DNA from: Sphingomicrobium aestuariivivum
Lineage (GTDB): Bacteria > Pseudomonadota > Alphaproteobacteria > Sphingomonadales > Sphingomonadaceae
Assembly: GCF_024721585.1 (NCBI RefSeq)
Contig: NZ_CP102629.1
Location: forward strand, 248,001-312,000
DNA: 64,000 bases
Direction: 5' to 3'
How positions within the stretch are numbered: the first letter of the stretch is position 1; every line of letters begins with the position of its first letter. The notes under the pieces were generated by a model, which made no database searches, was not told the origin of the DNA, and saw only the letters and a program-made list of their open reading frames with translations. A program made the translations under genes and the position numbers. This document shows, piece after piece, positions 50,042 to 59,845 of this stretch.

Positions 50042-51448
50042 TCAGCCCGCGGCGGTGTCGCGGTAGGCGAGCTCGAAATTGCCCCAGCGCTGCCCCTTGA
50101 TGTGGAGCGGCACGAAGACGTTTTTCACGGGGAAGCTCTCGTCGCCCATCTGCATCTGGTAGGTGTAGAGTGTCGCCGCCTTCTCGCTCTCGACCGCACG
50201 GCGCGTGGCCTCGTCCATCAGGATGCGCCGGTTGCGGCAATGCTTGTCGTTCCACACGGGGTCATGGCCCTGGGGCTGGCTGCGCTCGGACAGGTGCGTG
50301 GGCAGATAGCCGTTCACGTCGGTCATGGCGCAGGCGATGATGCGGTTGTCGCTGGCCTTGAAGGCATCGAGGATCGCCTGCAGGTGGCGGTCGGCGAAGT
50401 CGCAGAAGCCGTTGCGATACTGTTTGGGATTCGAGCCCTCGATCTCGACATAATTGCGGTCGAGCACGTTCTCGAGATCGATCTCGCCCGCATCGATCGC
50501 CGCCTCGACGACCCGCTGGATGTCGCGCATCGCGTCCTGGGCGCGGGCGATGAAGGGCGTATCGTCGATCTCGGCGCCCGAATTGGCGAGCGTGTCGAGC
50601 ATTTCGTTCGCCATTTCCTCGAGATGGTCGAGCCGCTTCTTGGCCTGGACGAGCTCGCCATTGTTGGCGCGCGCACCGCCCGAAAATTCGCTGAGGCCGG
50701 CCTTCACGCTGTCGACGCTGGTCTGGATGAGGCTGGTCGACTGGGCGATGCCCTCCGACTGCGAATCCACCATGCCGACGATCTCGGACACTTCGCGCAC
50801 CGTCTCGCTGATGGTGGCGATGCCCGACTGGGCGGCACGGCTGCGGTCGACGCCGCTCGTGATCTCGTCGTTGACGGCATTGGCCTCGCGGGTGAGCTCG
50901 CCGAGCGTCTCGGCGATCTGGCCGGTGGCGTTGCGGGTGTCATGGGCGAGCTTCTTCACCTCGGCCGCGACGACGGCGAAGCTGCGTCCCGCATCGCCCG
51001 CGCGCGCCGCCTCGATGGTGGCATTGAGGGCGAGCATGTTGGTCTTGCGGGCGATGGTCTCGATGGTCGAGGACACCGACTGCACCTGGTTCATCGCGCT
51101 GGCAAAGCCCGCCATGCGCTCGCCGAGCTGGACGACCAGTTCGGTGAGGCCGTGGAAACCCTCGATGGTGCTTTCGATGGCGACACGGCCGCGGTCGAGC
51201 TTTTCCTTCGCCTGCTGAGACAGGAGGCGGGCCTCGTCGGTCGAGTCCGACACGCGGGCCTGGTCGCGCATCAGCTGTTCGGTGACCTGTTCGAGCATGT
51301 CCAGCGTCTCGAGGCTGGCCGACACGCGCTCGGTGACCGTCTCGACATATTGCGCGACGTCACTGCACTCGAGGCTCAGCGACCCGCAGTCGCGCGCCAC
51401 CGTCCGGATGGCGTTTTCGGTGACTTCTTCGATGCCGTGCGTGGCCAT
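50042..51448 (-). CDS. Cytoplasmic methyl-accepting chemotaxis-like protein
   Basis: A 468-aa protein with no signal peptide or transmembrane segment. The N-terminal coiled coil leads into the MCP signalling hairpin, with [19 protein letters not shown] (about residues 130-148) and [20 protein letters not shown] after it. Further coiled coil follows, then a C-terminal domain (about 280-468) rich in features of a Cache/PAS-like sensor ([45 protein letters not shown] in part). That domain resembles the regulator part of soluble MCPs. No che genes are adjacent. The ligand and output are unknown. Confidence 0.87.
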   Translation of the reverse strand: MATHGIEEVTENAIRTVARDCGSLSLECSDVAQYVETVTERVSASLETLDMLEQVTEQLMRDQARVSDSTDEARLLSQQAKEKLDRGRVAIESTIEGFHGLTELVVQLGERMAGFASAMNQVQSVSSTIETIARKTNMLALNATIEAARAGDAGRSFAVVAAEVKKLAHDTRNATGQIAETLGELTREANAVNDEITSGVDRSRAAQSGIATISETVREVSEIVGMVDSQSEGIAQSTSLIQTSVDSVKAGLSEFSGGARANNGELVQAKKRLDHLEEMANEMLDTLANSGAEIDDTPFIARAQDAMRDIQRVVEAAIDAGEIDLENVLDRNYVEIEGSNPKQYRNGFCDFADRHLQAILDAFKASDNRIIACAMTDVNGYLPTHLSERSQPQGHDPVWNDKHCRNRRILMDEATRRAVESEKAATLYTYQMQMGDESFPVKNVFVPLHIKGQRWGNFELAYRDTAAG

Positions 51449-51583
51449 GCTCGCTAATCCCTTTTCACCCCATTTGACACCGGGCTTAAACGATCATCTG
51501 TCACCAATTCGTTAACCAAGTCACCTTTCCGACATTTGCATGTCATTTGCCCGCCGCCTGCCCGCGCGCTAGAGCCTCGCCTT

Positions 51584-52765
51584 ATGTTCATTTCCTTCCT
51601 CGATGCACTCCGGCAGGCCGGGTTCAAGGCCAGCCTCAAGGAGCATCTGATGCTGCTGGAGGCGCTCGACCGCGAGGTCATCGAGGCCGACCCCACCCAA
51701 TTCTACTATCTCGCCCGCGCCACCTATGTGTCCGATGAGAAAATGCTCGACCGCTTCGACAAGGTTTTCGCCGAAACCTTCAAGGGGCTGACCCGCGCCG
51801 AGGGCGAAGTGTCGCCGGTGGATCTGCCCGAGGAATGGCTGAAGGCCGTCGCCGAGCGCTTTTTTTCCGAAGAGGAAATGGCGGCGATCAAGGAACTGGG
51901 CGACTGGGACGAGATCATGGAGACGCTGAAAAAGCGGCTCGAGGAGCAGGAAGGCCGCCACCAAGGCGGGTCGAAGTGGATCGGCACGGGGGGCACCTCC
52001 CCCTTCGGGCATTCGGGCTACAATCCGGCAGGCGTTCGCATCGGCGGCCCCGGCAAGCATGGCCGCGCGGTCAAGATCTGGGAAAAGCGACTGTTCAGGG
52101 ACTTGGACGGCGATGTCGCGCTCGGCACGCGCAACATCCAGGTCGCTTTGAAGCGCCTGCGCCGTTTCGCTCGCGAGGGCGCGGCCGAGGAACTGGATCT
52201 CGAACGCACGATCGAGGGCACTGCACGGCAGGGCTGGCTCGACGTGAAGATGCGCCCCGAGCGGCACAATGCGGTCAAGCTCCTCCTCTTCCTCGATGTG
52301 GGCGGGTCGATGGACCCGCATATCAAGCAGGTCGAGGAGCTGTTCTCGGCGGCGCGCTCGGAGTTCAAGCACCTCGAGCACTACTATTTCCACAATTGCA
52401 TCTACGAGGGCGTGTGGAAGGAGAACCGGCGGCGCTGGGACGACCAGACGCCGACGCTCGACGTCATCCACAAGTTCGGACCCGACCATAAGCTGGTGAT
52501 CGTCGGCGACGCCTCGATGAGCCCTTACGAGATCACCCACCCGGGCGGGGCGATCGAGCATTATAACGAGGAGGCCGGCGCCACCTGGATGCAGCGGCTG
52601 ACCGACCAGTATAAGAGCGCGGTGTGGCTCAACCCGATGAACGAGGGCTATTGGAACCACAGCTATTCGACGCGAATCCTCAAGGATTTGATGGACGACC
52701 GCATGTACCCGCTGACGCTCGACGGGCTCGACGCGGCGATGCGCGAGTTGAGCCGCAAGCAGTAA
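51584..52765 (+). CDS. VWA-domain (CoxE-like) protein, MoxR partner
   Basis: A 393-aa cytoplasmic protein with a long helical N-terminus and a C-terminal von Willebrand A domain. The MIDAS-like site reads LFLDVGGSMDPHI (about residues 235-247): Gly replaces the first Ser of the usual DxSxS, as seen in the CoxE group. A later metal-site Asp may lie in VIVGDASMSPYE (about 306). These proteins work with MoxR ATPases. The matching ATPase is at 48428-49273. Start at the first Met of MFISFLDALRQAGF. Convergent with the NamZ-like gene. Confidence 0.87.
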   Translation: MFISFLDALRQAGFKASLKEHLMLLEALDREVIEADPTQFYYLARATYVSDEKMLDRFDKVFAETFKGLTRAEGEVSPVDLPEEWLKAVAERFFSEEEMAAIKELGDWDEIMETLKKRLEEQEGRHQGGSKWIGTGGTSPFGHSGYNPAGVRIGGPGKHGRAVKIWEKRLFRDLDGDVALGTRNIQVALKRLRRFAREGAAEELDLERTIEGTARQGWLDVKMRPERHNAVKLLLFLDVGGSMDPHIKQVEELFSAARSEFKHLEHYYFHNCIYEGVWKENRRRWDDQTPTLDVIHKFGPDHKLVIVGDASMSPYEITHPGGAIEHYNEEAGATWMQRLTDQYKSAVWLNPMNEGYWNHSYSTRILKDLMDDRMYPLTLDGLDAAMRELSRKQ

Positions 52766-52768
52766 GAA

Positions 52769-53974
52769 TCAGTAGAGGAGGTGCGCGGCGCGCTCCTCTT
52801 CCCATGCCTTTTCGTCAGGCACGGTCAGCGCGTCGAGATCGCTCGGCTCGGCGCTCTCGTCGTCGACCCATTCGCGAAGCCCGGGCCCGCCGTTGATGAT
52901 GTCGATGGCGAGATGGCCTTCGGTATATTCATATTTGAATTCCTCCCCGCGCCACAGGTCATATTCGGGGAAGATGGTGCGGATCGCCTTGAAGCCCAGC
53001 GCCTGCACGCGCCACGGCTTGAAGGCGTGATGGTCGTAGAACTTGCCCTCGGCGTGGATGTGGACGCCGTGGCACAGTTGGCCGACATGCTTGTGGAAGG
53101 TCGGCTCGAACCATGTCTCGCGCAGCGCGCAGCCGGTGAGCCATTGCGGGGCGAGGCGCTGCATCTCGGCGATGACCGTGCGCGCGTTGATGTCGGGCGC
53201 GCCGAACAGCTCGAGCGGGCGGGTCGTCCCCCTGCCCTCGCTCAGCGTCGCACCCTCGAGCATCACCGTGCCGGCATAAACGCGCGCCATGTTGAGGTTG
53301 GGCGCGTTCGGCGACGGGTTGATCCACAGGCGCTCGGTCGGCCAACCGAAGCCGGGGCCGGCCTCGGGATCATAGCCTTCCATCTCGATGACCTTGTAGG
53401 CGACGTCGAGCTTGAAGTGCTTGATGAACCAGTGGCCGAGCTCGCCGAGCGTAAGGCCGTGCCGCATCGGGATGGGCCCCGCGCCAACGAAGCTTTCGTA
53501 GCCCGGCAGCAGCGTCAGCCCCTCGATCGGGCGACCGGCGGGATTGGGGCGGTCGAGCACCCACACTTCCTTGCCGTGCCTTGCCGCCTCCTCGAGGATG
53601 TAAAGCAGCGTCGTGATGAAGGTGTAGATACGGCAGCCGAGGTCCTGCAGGTCGATGAGGATCACGTCGAAAGTGCCCATCGACTGGCCGGTCGGGCGGC
53701 GCACCTCGCCATAGAGGCTGAAGACGGGGACGCCGTGAACGGGGTCCACCTCGTCCTGCGTCTCGACCATATTGTCCTGCTTGTCGCCTTTGATGCCATG
53801 CTGCGGCCCGAAGGCGGCGGTCAGCTGTACGTCATCGAGCATGGCGAGCGCATCCATCGAATGGACGAGGTTTTCGGTGACCGAGGCGGGATGCGCGCAA
53901 AGCGCAACGCGCCGTCCCTTGAGCTCGCGGCGAAGCGCGGGATCGGCGAGCAGTCGGTCGATACCGAATTTCAA
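52769..53974 (-). CDS. DUF1343 / NamZ-like exo-beta-N-acetylmuramidase
   Basis: A 401-aa protein of the DUF1343 family, whose characterised member NamZ removes terminal MurNAc from peptidoglycan fragments. Motifs: GIDRLL at the start, TAAFGPQHGIKGDKQDNM (about 53-70), DVILIDLQDLGCRIYTF (about 100-116), WVLDRPNPAGR (about 137-147) and EGATLSEGRGTTRPLELFGAP (in part, about 230-245). No signal peptide is visible, so it may act in the cytosol in cell-wall recycling. The start is TTG at 53974 with AGGAG seven bases upstream, overlapping the previous gene's stop (TTGA). Confidence 0.87.
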   Translation of the reverse strand: MKFGIDRLLADPALRRELKGRRVALCAHPASVTENLVHSMDALAMLDDVQLTAAFGPQHGIKGDKQDNMVETQDEVDPVHGVPVFSLYGEVRRPTGQSMGTFDVILIDLQDLGCRIYTFITTLLYILEEAARHGKEVWVLDRPNPAGRPIEGLTLLPGYESFVGAGPIPMRHGLTLGELGHWFIKHFKLDVAYKVIEMEGYDPEAGPGFGWPTERLWINPSPNAPNLNMARVYAGTVMLEGATLSEGRGTTRPLELFGAPDINARTVIAEMQRLAPQWLTGCALRETWFEPTFHKHVGQLCHGVHIHAEGKFYDHHAFKPWRVQALGFKAIRTIFPEYDLWRGEEFKYEYTEGHLAIDIINGGPGLREWVDDESAEPSDLDALTVPDEKAWEEERAAHLLY

Positions 53975-54483
53975 AGATCGTCTCCTGACAGGGTGAAGCA
54001 GTCGTCGTGATGGAAGTCGGCGGGTCCCTCGGGGTGCGACAGGGCCCAATAGCTCATCGTGCCATCCTCTTCCTCGACAATGGTCGACAGGCCGATCTCG
54101 TGGCCCGCGACCTTCTGTCCCATGACATGGGCGGACAGGACGAACAGCCCCTCCTCTGCCCGCGTTTCGATGAGACAACGGTTGGGCAGGTTGGACCGCG
54201 CATGGCGGTAGCGGGCGAAGCGATAGGCCGACCAGCGGCCGTCGGAGGCGAAATTGTACTCGCGGTAACCGACGGGGCCGTGTCGCAGGAAAATCTCGAA
54301 ACAGGTCGAGCGCCACAGGCGGTCCTCGCGCCTGAGCTTGCCGAGCGCGGGCAGTCTGATCTTCGAAAGGTCGCCGCGCATCCTGTAGGTCAGCCCGATG
54401 CGCTCGTCATCGGCGACGAGCGCGACCGAAATCCCGCGCACAGCGCGCGGCGGATGGTCGGGATGCGGGGCAAGCGTGAACAT
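53971..54483 (-). CDS. DOMON-like domain protein
   Basis: A 170-aa beta-rich soluble protein resembling bacterial DOMON/CBM9-like domains: [20 protein letters not shown] near the start, [16 protein letters not shown] (about 54-69), [17 protein letters not shown] (about 73-89) and the end [11 protein letters not shown]. Such folds bind sugars or haem; ligand unknown. It is coupled to the NamZ-like gene by a 4-bp overlap, hinting at a link to cell-wall sugars. Confidence 0.8.
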   Translation of the reverse strand: MFTLAPHPDHPPRAVRGISVALVADDERIGLTYRMRGDLSKIRLPALGKLRREDRLWRSTCFEIFLRHGPVGYREYNFASDGRWSAYRFARYRHARSNLPNRCLIETRAEEGLFVLSAHVMGQKVAGHEIGLSTIVEEEDGTMSYWALSHPEGPADFHHDDCFTLSGDDL

Positions 54484-54548
54484 CGCTCCCGCATGCCCCC
54501 CTCACCTTCCTGTGGCAAGGGGCGATAGCTCTTGCTATCGGAGCGGCC

Positions 54549-55775
54549 ATGACGACCTACAAGAGCAGCCTCCTCGAGCTTCTGTCGAGCCGCGACTATA
54601 TCCACCAGACCACCGACGCCGAGGGTCTCGACACCCTCGCGACCAAGGAGGTCATCACCGGCTATGTCGGCTTCGACGCTACAGCGCCCTCGCTGCATGT
54701 CGGCAGCCTCGTCCAGATCATGCTGCTGCGCCGTCTCCAGCAGGCTGGCCACCGCCCCATCGTCGTGATGGGCGGCGGCACCACCAAGGTCGGCGATCCT
54801 TCGGGCAAGGACGAGAGCCGCAAGCTCCTCGACGAGGCCGGCATCGAGGCCAATATCGCCTCGATCCGCAAGGTGTTCGAGCGCTTCCTCGATTTCGACG
54901 ACAGCGAAACGGGCGCGATCATGATCAACAATGACGAGTGGCTCGGCTCGCTCAACTATCTCGACCTGTTGCGCGACGTCGGTCCGCATTTCACCATCAA
55001 CCGGATGCTGACCTTCGACAGCGTGAAGCTGCGGCTCGAGCGCGAGCAGCCGCTCACCTTCCTCGAGTTCAACTACATGATCCTCCAGGCCTACGACTTC
55101 CGCGAGCTCAACGAGCGCTACGGTTGCCGCCTGCAGATGGGCGGGTCGGACCAGTGGGGCAATATCGTCAACGGGATCGAACTCACCCGCCGCATGGGCG
55201 GCGCGGAGGAGCTGTTCGGCATCACCACCCCGCTCATCACCACTGCCGACGGCAAGAAGATGGGCAAGACGGCCGCAGGCGCGGTGTGGCTCAATGCCGA
55301 CCAGCTCGGGCCCTATGATTACTGGCAGTTCTGGCGGAACACCGCCGATGCCGACGTCATCAAGTTCCTCAAGCTCTTCACCGACGTCGAGCTCTCGGAA
55401 ATCGACCGCCTGTCGAACCTCACCGGCGCCGACATCAACGAGGCCAAGATCGCGCTCGCCAATGCGACCACCGCGATGCTCCACGGCGAGGAAGCGGCGA
55501 AGGAAGCCGCCGAGACCGCGCGCAAGACATTCGAGGAAGGCGCGAGCGACGAGAACTTGCCGAGCATCGCCACCGGTGGCGAGATCGGCATCATGGCGGC
55601 GCTGGTCGGCCTCGGCTTCTGCGCGTCTAACGGCGAGGCCAAGCGCAAGATCAAGGAAGGCGCGGTCAAGCTGGACGAGGTTGTCGTCAACGATCCGCAG
55701 CTGCTCGTCACGGTCACGGGCGACCCGGTGAAACTCAGCCTCGGCAAGAAGAAGCACGGATTGCTGACGGCCTAG
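54549..55775 (+). CDS. tyrS: Tyrosyl-tRNA synthetase
   Basis: Class I aminoacyl-tRNA synthetase charging tRNA-Tyr. The 408-aa protein has the HIGH-like motif in [11 protein letters not shown] (about residues 47-57), the Tyr-binding YMILQAYDF and [11 protein letters not shown] (about 197-207), and a KMSKS-like [11 protein letters not shown] (about 237-247). A C-terminal S4 RNA-binding domain holds [17 protein letters not shown]. Full length. It is convergent with recG; the two stop codons overlap. Confidence 0.97.
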   Translation: MTTYKSSLLELLSSRDYIHQTTDAEGLDTLATKEVITGYVGFDATAPSLHVGSLVQIMLLRRLQQAGHRPIVVMGGGTTKVGDPSGKDESRKLLDEAGIEANIASIRKVFERFLDFDDSETGAIMINNDEWLGSLNYLDLLRDVGPHFTINRMLTFDSVKLRLEREQPLTFLEFNYMILQAYDFRELNERYGCRLQMGGSDQWGNIVNGIELTRRMGGAEELFGITTPLITTADGKKMGKTAAGAVWLNADQLGPYDYWQFWRNTADADVIKFLKLFTDVELSEIDRLSNLTGADINEAKIALANATTAMLHGEEAAKEAAETARKTFEEGASDENLPSIATGGEIGIMAALVGLGFCASNGEAKRKIKEGAVKLDEVVVNDPQLLVTVTGDPVKLSLGKKKHGLLTA

Positions 55776-57814
55776 CCGCCCTTGAGCAGCCCCACCGCGG
55801 CGTCGCGTTCGAACAGGTAGAGACAGGTGCGCGCGGCCTGGCCGCGCGGGCCCTCGAGGCCGCCGTCGCGGTCGAGAAGCAATTGCGCATCGGCCTGCGC
55901 GGCGGGCGCAAGCGCGGCGATGTCCTCGGCTTCGGCGAGCTTGAACACATGGTCGCCCGACTGGCGCGTGCCGAGGATCTCGCCAGGCCCGCGTAACCGT
56001 AGATCCTCCTCGGCGATCCGAAAACCGTCATTGGTCTCGCGCATCAGGGCGAGCCGCGCGCGGCCCGTTTCCGACAGGTTGTTCCCGCGCAGCAGGAGGC
56101 AGCGGCTCTTGCCGGTCCCTCGCCCGACGCGCCCGCGCAGCTGGTGGAGCTGGGCAAGGCCGAAACGCTCGGCCCCCTCGATGATCATCAGTGTGGCATT
56201 GGGCACGTCGACACCGACCTCGATGACGGTGGTCGCGACGAGGACGGCGAGGTCGCCGCGCGCGAAGCGCTCCATCACCGCATCCTTCTCCTCGCCTTTC
56301 ATGCGGCCATGGACGAGCCCGACCTTGTCGGGGAAGCGTGCCTTCAGAACCTCGGCGCGCTCCTCGGCGGCGGCGGCGTCGGACTTGTCGCTCTCCTCGA
56401 CCAGCGGACAGACCCAATAGGCCTGCCCGCCGCTGTCGATGTGGCGACCGAGGCCGGCGAGGACGTCGGCGATCTTTTCCTCGGACACGACCAGCGTCTC
56501 GATGGGTTGGCGGCCGGGCGGCAATTCGTCGATCCGGCTCACGTCCATCTCGCCATATTGGGTCAGCGTCAGCGTGCGCGGGATCGGCGTCGCGGTCATG
56601 GCGAGGAGATGCGGCGGACGCTTGCCCTTCTCCGACAGCATCAGTCGCTGCGACACGCCGAAACGGTGCTGTTCGTCGACCACGACGAGGCCGAGGTCAT
56701 GATAGGTGACGGCCTGCTGGAAGATCGCGTGGGTACCGACGAGGATGTGGATCGATCCGTCGGCGAGCCCCATCAGCGTGGATTCGCGCACCTTTCCCTT
56801 GTCGCGCCCGGTGAGGATGGCGACGCGAACCCCGATCGGCTCGGCGAGCTTCCTGAGCCCCTCATAGTGCTGGCGCGCGAGGATTTCGGTGGGGGCCAGC
56901 ATCGCCGCCTGCGCGCCCGCTTCCACGGCCTCGAGCATGGCGAGCAGTGCGACGAGCGTCTTGCCCGAGCCGACATCGCCCTGCAGCAGGCGCAGCATGG
57001 GGCGCTCCTGCGCCATGTCGCCGCGGATCTCGCCAACGCAGCGCGCCTGAGCATTGGTCAACTCGAAGGGGATTTCCAGCTTCCCCGACAGGCTACCGTC
57101 GCCCTCGAGCGGGCGCGTGGCGCGCCGCCGTGCCGACTGGCGCACGAGGAGGAGGGTGAGCTGGTTGGCAAAAATCTCGTCATAGGCGAGCCGCGCCTTG
57201 GCAATCTCTTCCTTGGGGTCTCGATGCGTGGCCGCCAGCGCTCCCCGCCAGTCGGCAAAGCCGCGCTCCGATTTCACCGACGGCTCGATCCATTCGGGCA
57301 GTTCGGGCGCCCGCTCGAGCACCTGCCGGACAAGATCGCGCATCCGCTTGTTGGTCAGTCCCTCGGACAGGGGATAGACAGGCTCCGACAGTGGCGGGTC
57401 CTCGTCGACCTTCTCGGGATGGACGATCTGCAACTCCTCGCCATAGGCGTCGAGCTTGCCCGTGATCCGCACCGGTTCGCCGAGCGGGAACTGCTTTTTC
57501 GCCCAGCCCGGATGGTTGAAGAAGGTCAGCCCGACCATGTTGCCGTCCCTGTCGGCCGCGAAGATGCGCATCGGCGCCCGTCCCCTGCCCTCGCGCAGGT
57601 CCATCGGGGTCAATGTGATAACGATGCGGCGCCCGACAAGGTCGTGGCCGAGCCGGTCGGTCGCGACACGCTCGATGGTGCCTGCGGGCAAATGGAAGGC
57701 GAGATCGACGCAGCGCTCGAGCTTCAGCTTGGCGAGCGCCTTGGCGATCTTGGGACCGACGCCGTCGAGCGCGGTGGTTTCGGCGAACAGGGGCTGGAGG
57801 ATTTCGGGCCGCAT
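55772..57814 (-). CDS. recG: ATP-dependent DNA helicase RecG
   Basis: Superfamily 2 helicase that remodels stalled replication forks and Holliday junctions. The 680-aa protein has an N-terminal wedge/OB domain (about 50-150), Walker [18 protein letters not shown] (about 280), a DEQH box in [11 protein letters not shown] (about 378), TATPIPRTL, and helicase motif [14 protein letters not shown] (about 560). Full length. Its ATG overlaps the stop of the LysR-type gene (TGATG). Confidence 0.97.
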   Translation of the reverse strand: MRPEILQPLFAETTALDGVGPKIAKALAKLKLERCVDLAFHLPAGTIERVATDRLGHDLVGRRIVITLTPMDLREGRGRAPMRIFAADRDGNMVGLTFFNHPGWAKKQFPLGEPVRITGKLDAYGEELQIVHPEKVDEDPPLSEPVYPLSEGLTNKRMRDLVRQVLERAPELPEWIEPSVKSERGFADWRGALAATHRDPKEEIAKARLAYDEIFANQLTLLLVRQSARRRATRPLEGDGSLSGKLEIPFELTNAQARCVGEIRGDMAQERPMLRLLQGDVGSGKTLVALLAMLEAVEAGAQAAMLAPTEILARQHYEGLRKLAEPIGVRVAILTGRDKGKVRESTLMGLADGSIHILVGTHAIFQQAVTYHDLGLVVVDEQHRFGVSQRLMLSEKGKRPPHLLAMTATPIPRTLTLTQYGEMDVSRIDELPPGRQPIETLVVSEEKIADVLAGLGRHIDSGGQAYWVCPLVEESDKSDAAAAEERAEVLKARFPDKVGLVHGRMKGEEKDAVMERFARGDLAVLVATTVIEVGVDVPNATLMIIEGAERFGLAQLHQLRGRVGRGTGKSRCLLLRGNNLSETGRARLALMRETNDGFRIAEEDLRLRGPGEILGTRQSGDHVFKLAEAEDIAALAPAAQADAQLLLDRDGGLEGPRGQAARTCLYLFERDAAVGLLKGG

Positions 57815-58707
57815 CAGTCGGGCCGTCCCGTGAGCACGGCGCGCTGCTCTTCGAAGCTGGCGAGGATGCCGTCAAAAAGGTCGCGTACGGGGCGACGCCG
57901 CAGCGCGCTGCGACGGCCGACGAGGAAAAGACCTGGCAGCACGGCTTCGTCCTCCTCGATCAGGAAGGCGCGCTGCAATTCGCTCTCCGGATCGCCCATC
58001 GCGACCGGAAGCGCGGAGATGGCGACACCCGAGGAAATGGCCGAGACGAGGGCGCTATAGCTCGGATATTCCATCACCGACTGCCCGGCGCCGCGAGCGA
58101 CGGCGCGGATGCGTTCGAACGGCAGCAGCCGTCCCGGCGGTCCGTCGAGCCCCGCGACCAGCTGCGGGTCGATCTCGCCCAGCGTGGCCGGCACGCTCTC
58201 GACGCCGGCGCTCACATAGACCGCCCAGCCCGGCGTGGGCAGCGCCTTCACGACGACATCGTCATCTTCGGGCGCCGTGCGGCCGCGCAGGGCAATGTCG
58301 GCTTCCCCGCGGGCGAGATCGACCATCCGGTAGGACGGAATGAGCTGCAGCCGCGTCTCTGGCCAGCGCGCGTTGAAGGCGCGGAAGGCGGGCAGCATCT
58401 GGCGGCGGAAATCGTCGAGGAAGGTGACGCGGATGGTGTCGTCACCGGCATCGGCCAGCGCTCGGGCGTGGTCCTCGAACCGCTGGCGCGCGATGGCGAC
58501 GCGCTGGGCATGCGGTTCGAGCGCGCGGGCATGGTCGGTCGGGACATAGCCCTGCGCGCTGCGCTCAAAGAGGTTGAGGCCGAGGCTGTCCTCGAGCGCG
58601 GCGATCCGGCGCACCACGGTGGGCTGGCTGCAGCGCGCGCGCTCGGCGGCGCGGCCGGTCGTGCCCTCCTGCATCAACGCGATGAAGATCGACAGGTCGT
58701 CCTGCAA
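57814..58707 (-). CDS. LysR-type transcriptional regulator
   Basis: A 297-aa regulator with an N-terminal winged HTH (about 1-60: ALMQEGTTGRAAERARCSQP, then IAALEDSLGLNLFERSAQGY) and a periplasmic-binding-like effector domain (about 90-290). The start is TTG at 58707 with a GGGGG-containing leader. It is divergent from a secreted-protein gene across about 120 bases. That space contains the palindrome CTATTCA-AAAC-TGAATAG, a likely binding site for this or another regulator. Target and inducer unknown. Confidence 0.9.
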   Translation of the reverse strand: MQDDLSIFIALMQEGTTGRAAERARCSQPTVVRRIAALEDSLGLNLFERSAQGYVPTDHARALEPHAQRVAIARQRFEDHARALADAGDDTIRVTFLDDFRRQMLPAFRAFNARWPETRLQLIPSYRMVDLARGEADIALRGRTAPEDDDVVVKALPTPGWAVYVSAGVESVPATLGEIDPQLVAGLDGPPGRLLPFERIRAVARGAGQSVMEYPSYSALVSAISSGVAISALPVAMGDPESELQRAFLIEEDEAVLPGLFLVGRRSALRRRPVRDLFDGILASFEEQRAVLTGRPD

Positions 58708-58716
58708 TCTCGCCCC

Positions 58717-58734
58717 CTATTCAAAACTGAATAG
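58717..58734. promoter_or_regulatory. Palindrome CTATTCA-AAAC-TGAATAG between divergent genes
   Basis: Perfect 7-bp inverted arms with a 4-base spacer, containing T-N11-A type symmetry as in LysR-family sites. It lies 10 bases upstream of the LysR start and about 95 bases upstream of the divergent secreted-protein gene, suiting autoregulation or control of both. Confidence 0.6.
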
Positions 58735-58828
58735 CCTGTTTCGACCATTTCTATTGGCGAGGTCAAGCGCTTCGCGGACACTCCCGGCCAGCGAGCGTGA
58801 TAACGCAAAGTTAACAGGGGAATGTTCG

Positions 58829-59437
58829 ATGACCGTAAAATTGCTCAGTGCCGCCGCGGGCGTGGCGATGATCGCCTCGATGGCGCAGGCGGTGCCGCCG
58901 CGCAGCCAGCCCGATCCCTCGGTGCACCAGATCCGCGCGATCACGGAAAAGTATAAGGACGTCGCGGTGGCCGAGGCCGAGGGCTATGTCCCCGCGAGCC
59001 CGTGCGAGACCGCCGCGATGATGGGCAAGGATCCCGCGCTCGGCGCGATGGGCGTGCATTATGCCCGCCCCGACCTTCTCAAGCTGACCGCCTTCGAGCC
59101 ACGCGTCGATGGCGTCGGCACCCATACCGACTTCAACCAGCCCGCTGTCCTCGTCTACGAGCCGCAGGCCGATGGCTCGATGAAGCTCGTGGCGGTCGAG
59201 AACCTCGTCTTCAAGGCAGCATGGGATGCGGAAAATGGCGGGCGCCGACCGAACTTCCGCGGCCGGCTCTACAATTACATGGCCGACGATCCTGCGACCG
59301 AGCTCGACGAGGCGCACGGTTTCATGCCGCATTACGATCTCCATGTCTGGGTCCACGAGCCCAACCCCAATGGCCTTTATGCGCAGTACAATCCCAATGT
59401 GACCTGCGAGCATGCGCCCGGCATGGGCGATCACTAG
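58829..59437 (+). CDS. Secreted protein of unknown function, divergent from LysR
   Basis: A 202-aa protein with a signal peptide (MTVKLLSAAAGVAMIASMAQA) and a mature domain with YVPASPCETAAMMG, AMGVHYARPDLL, QPAVLVYEPQADG and PHYDLHVWVHEPNPNGLYAQYNP. The several His and the two Cys (in SPCETA and VTCEHAPG) suggest a metal-binding or disulfide-stabilised periplasmic fold. No family is recognised with certainty. Its position opposite a LysR regulator suggests regulated expression. A hairpin terminator follows. Confidence 0.72.
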   Translation: MTVKLLSAAAGVAMIASMAQAVPPRSQPDPSVHQIRAITEKYKDVAVAEAEGYVPASPCETAAMMGKDPALGAMGVHYARPDLLKLTAFEPRVDGVGTHTDFNQPAVLVYEPQADGSMKLVAVENLVFKAAWDAENGGRRPNFRGRLYNYMADDPATELDEAHGFMPHYDLHVWVHEPNPNGLYAQYNPNVTCEHAPGMGDH

Positions 59438-59447
59438 ACGCGACGCG

Positions 59448-59484
59448 AGGGAGCCGGTCCCTCCCCACCCCCGACCGGCTCCCT
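59448..59484 (+). terminator. Rho-independent terminator after the secreted-protein gene
   Basis: AGGGAGCCGGT pairs perfectly with ACCGGCTCCCT around a 15-base loop, followed a few bases later by TTTT. It begins 11 bases after the stop. Confidence 0.75.
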
Positions 59485-59572
59485 AGCTTTTCGCGAACCC
59501 AGTCCTTACATGGGCGGCAACCGACCCGCTGGCGATGCGCCTAGCGGGCTTTTTCCGTGTGAAGGATGAGCC

Positions 59573-59845
59573 ATGGACGAGCGTTTGAAGAGCAAACTGG
59601 GCGCCCTCAAATATCGCAGTCACCATCGCGGCACACGCGAGGCCGACATGATGATCGGCGGCTTCTTCGACGCACATCATGAAAGCATGACCGAGGCCGA
59701 CATGGACTGGTTCGAGGCGCTGCTGCAGGAACAGGACGTCGATATCATGGCCTGGGCGATCGGCACCCTGCCCGTGCCCGAGCGTTATCAGGGTCCCATG
59801 CTCGAAAAGCTCCAGAAACTCGACTTCATCCGGATCGCGCGTTGA
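59573..59845 (+). CDS. sdhE: FAD assembly factor SdhE (succinate dehydrogenase assembly factor 2)
   Basis: A 90-aa helical protein that promotes covalent FAD attachment to succinate dehydrogenase flavoprotein. It has the conserved RGTREADMMIGGF (about 22-34) with the RGxxE signature, then DWFEALLQEQDVDIMAW. Its stop overlaps the mfd TTG start (TTGA), so the pair is translationally coupled. The sdhE-mfd order is common in alphaproteobacteria. Confidence 0.95.
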   Translation: MDERLKSKLGALKYRSHHRGTREADMMIGGFFDAHHESMTEADMDWFEALLQEQDVDIMAWAIGTLPVPERYQGPMLEKLQKLDFIRIAR

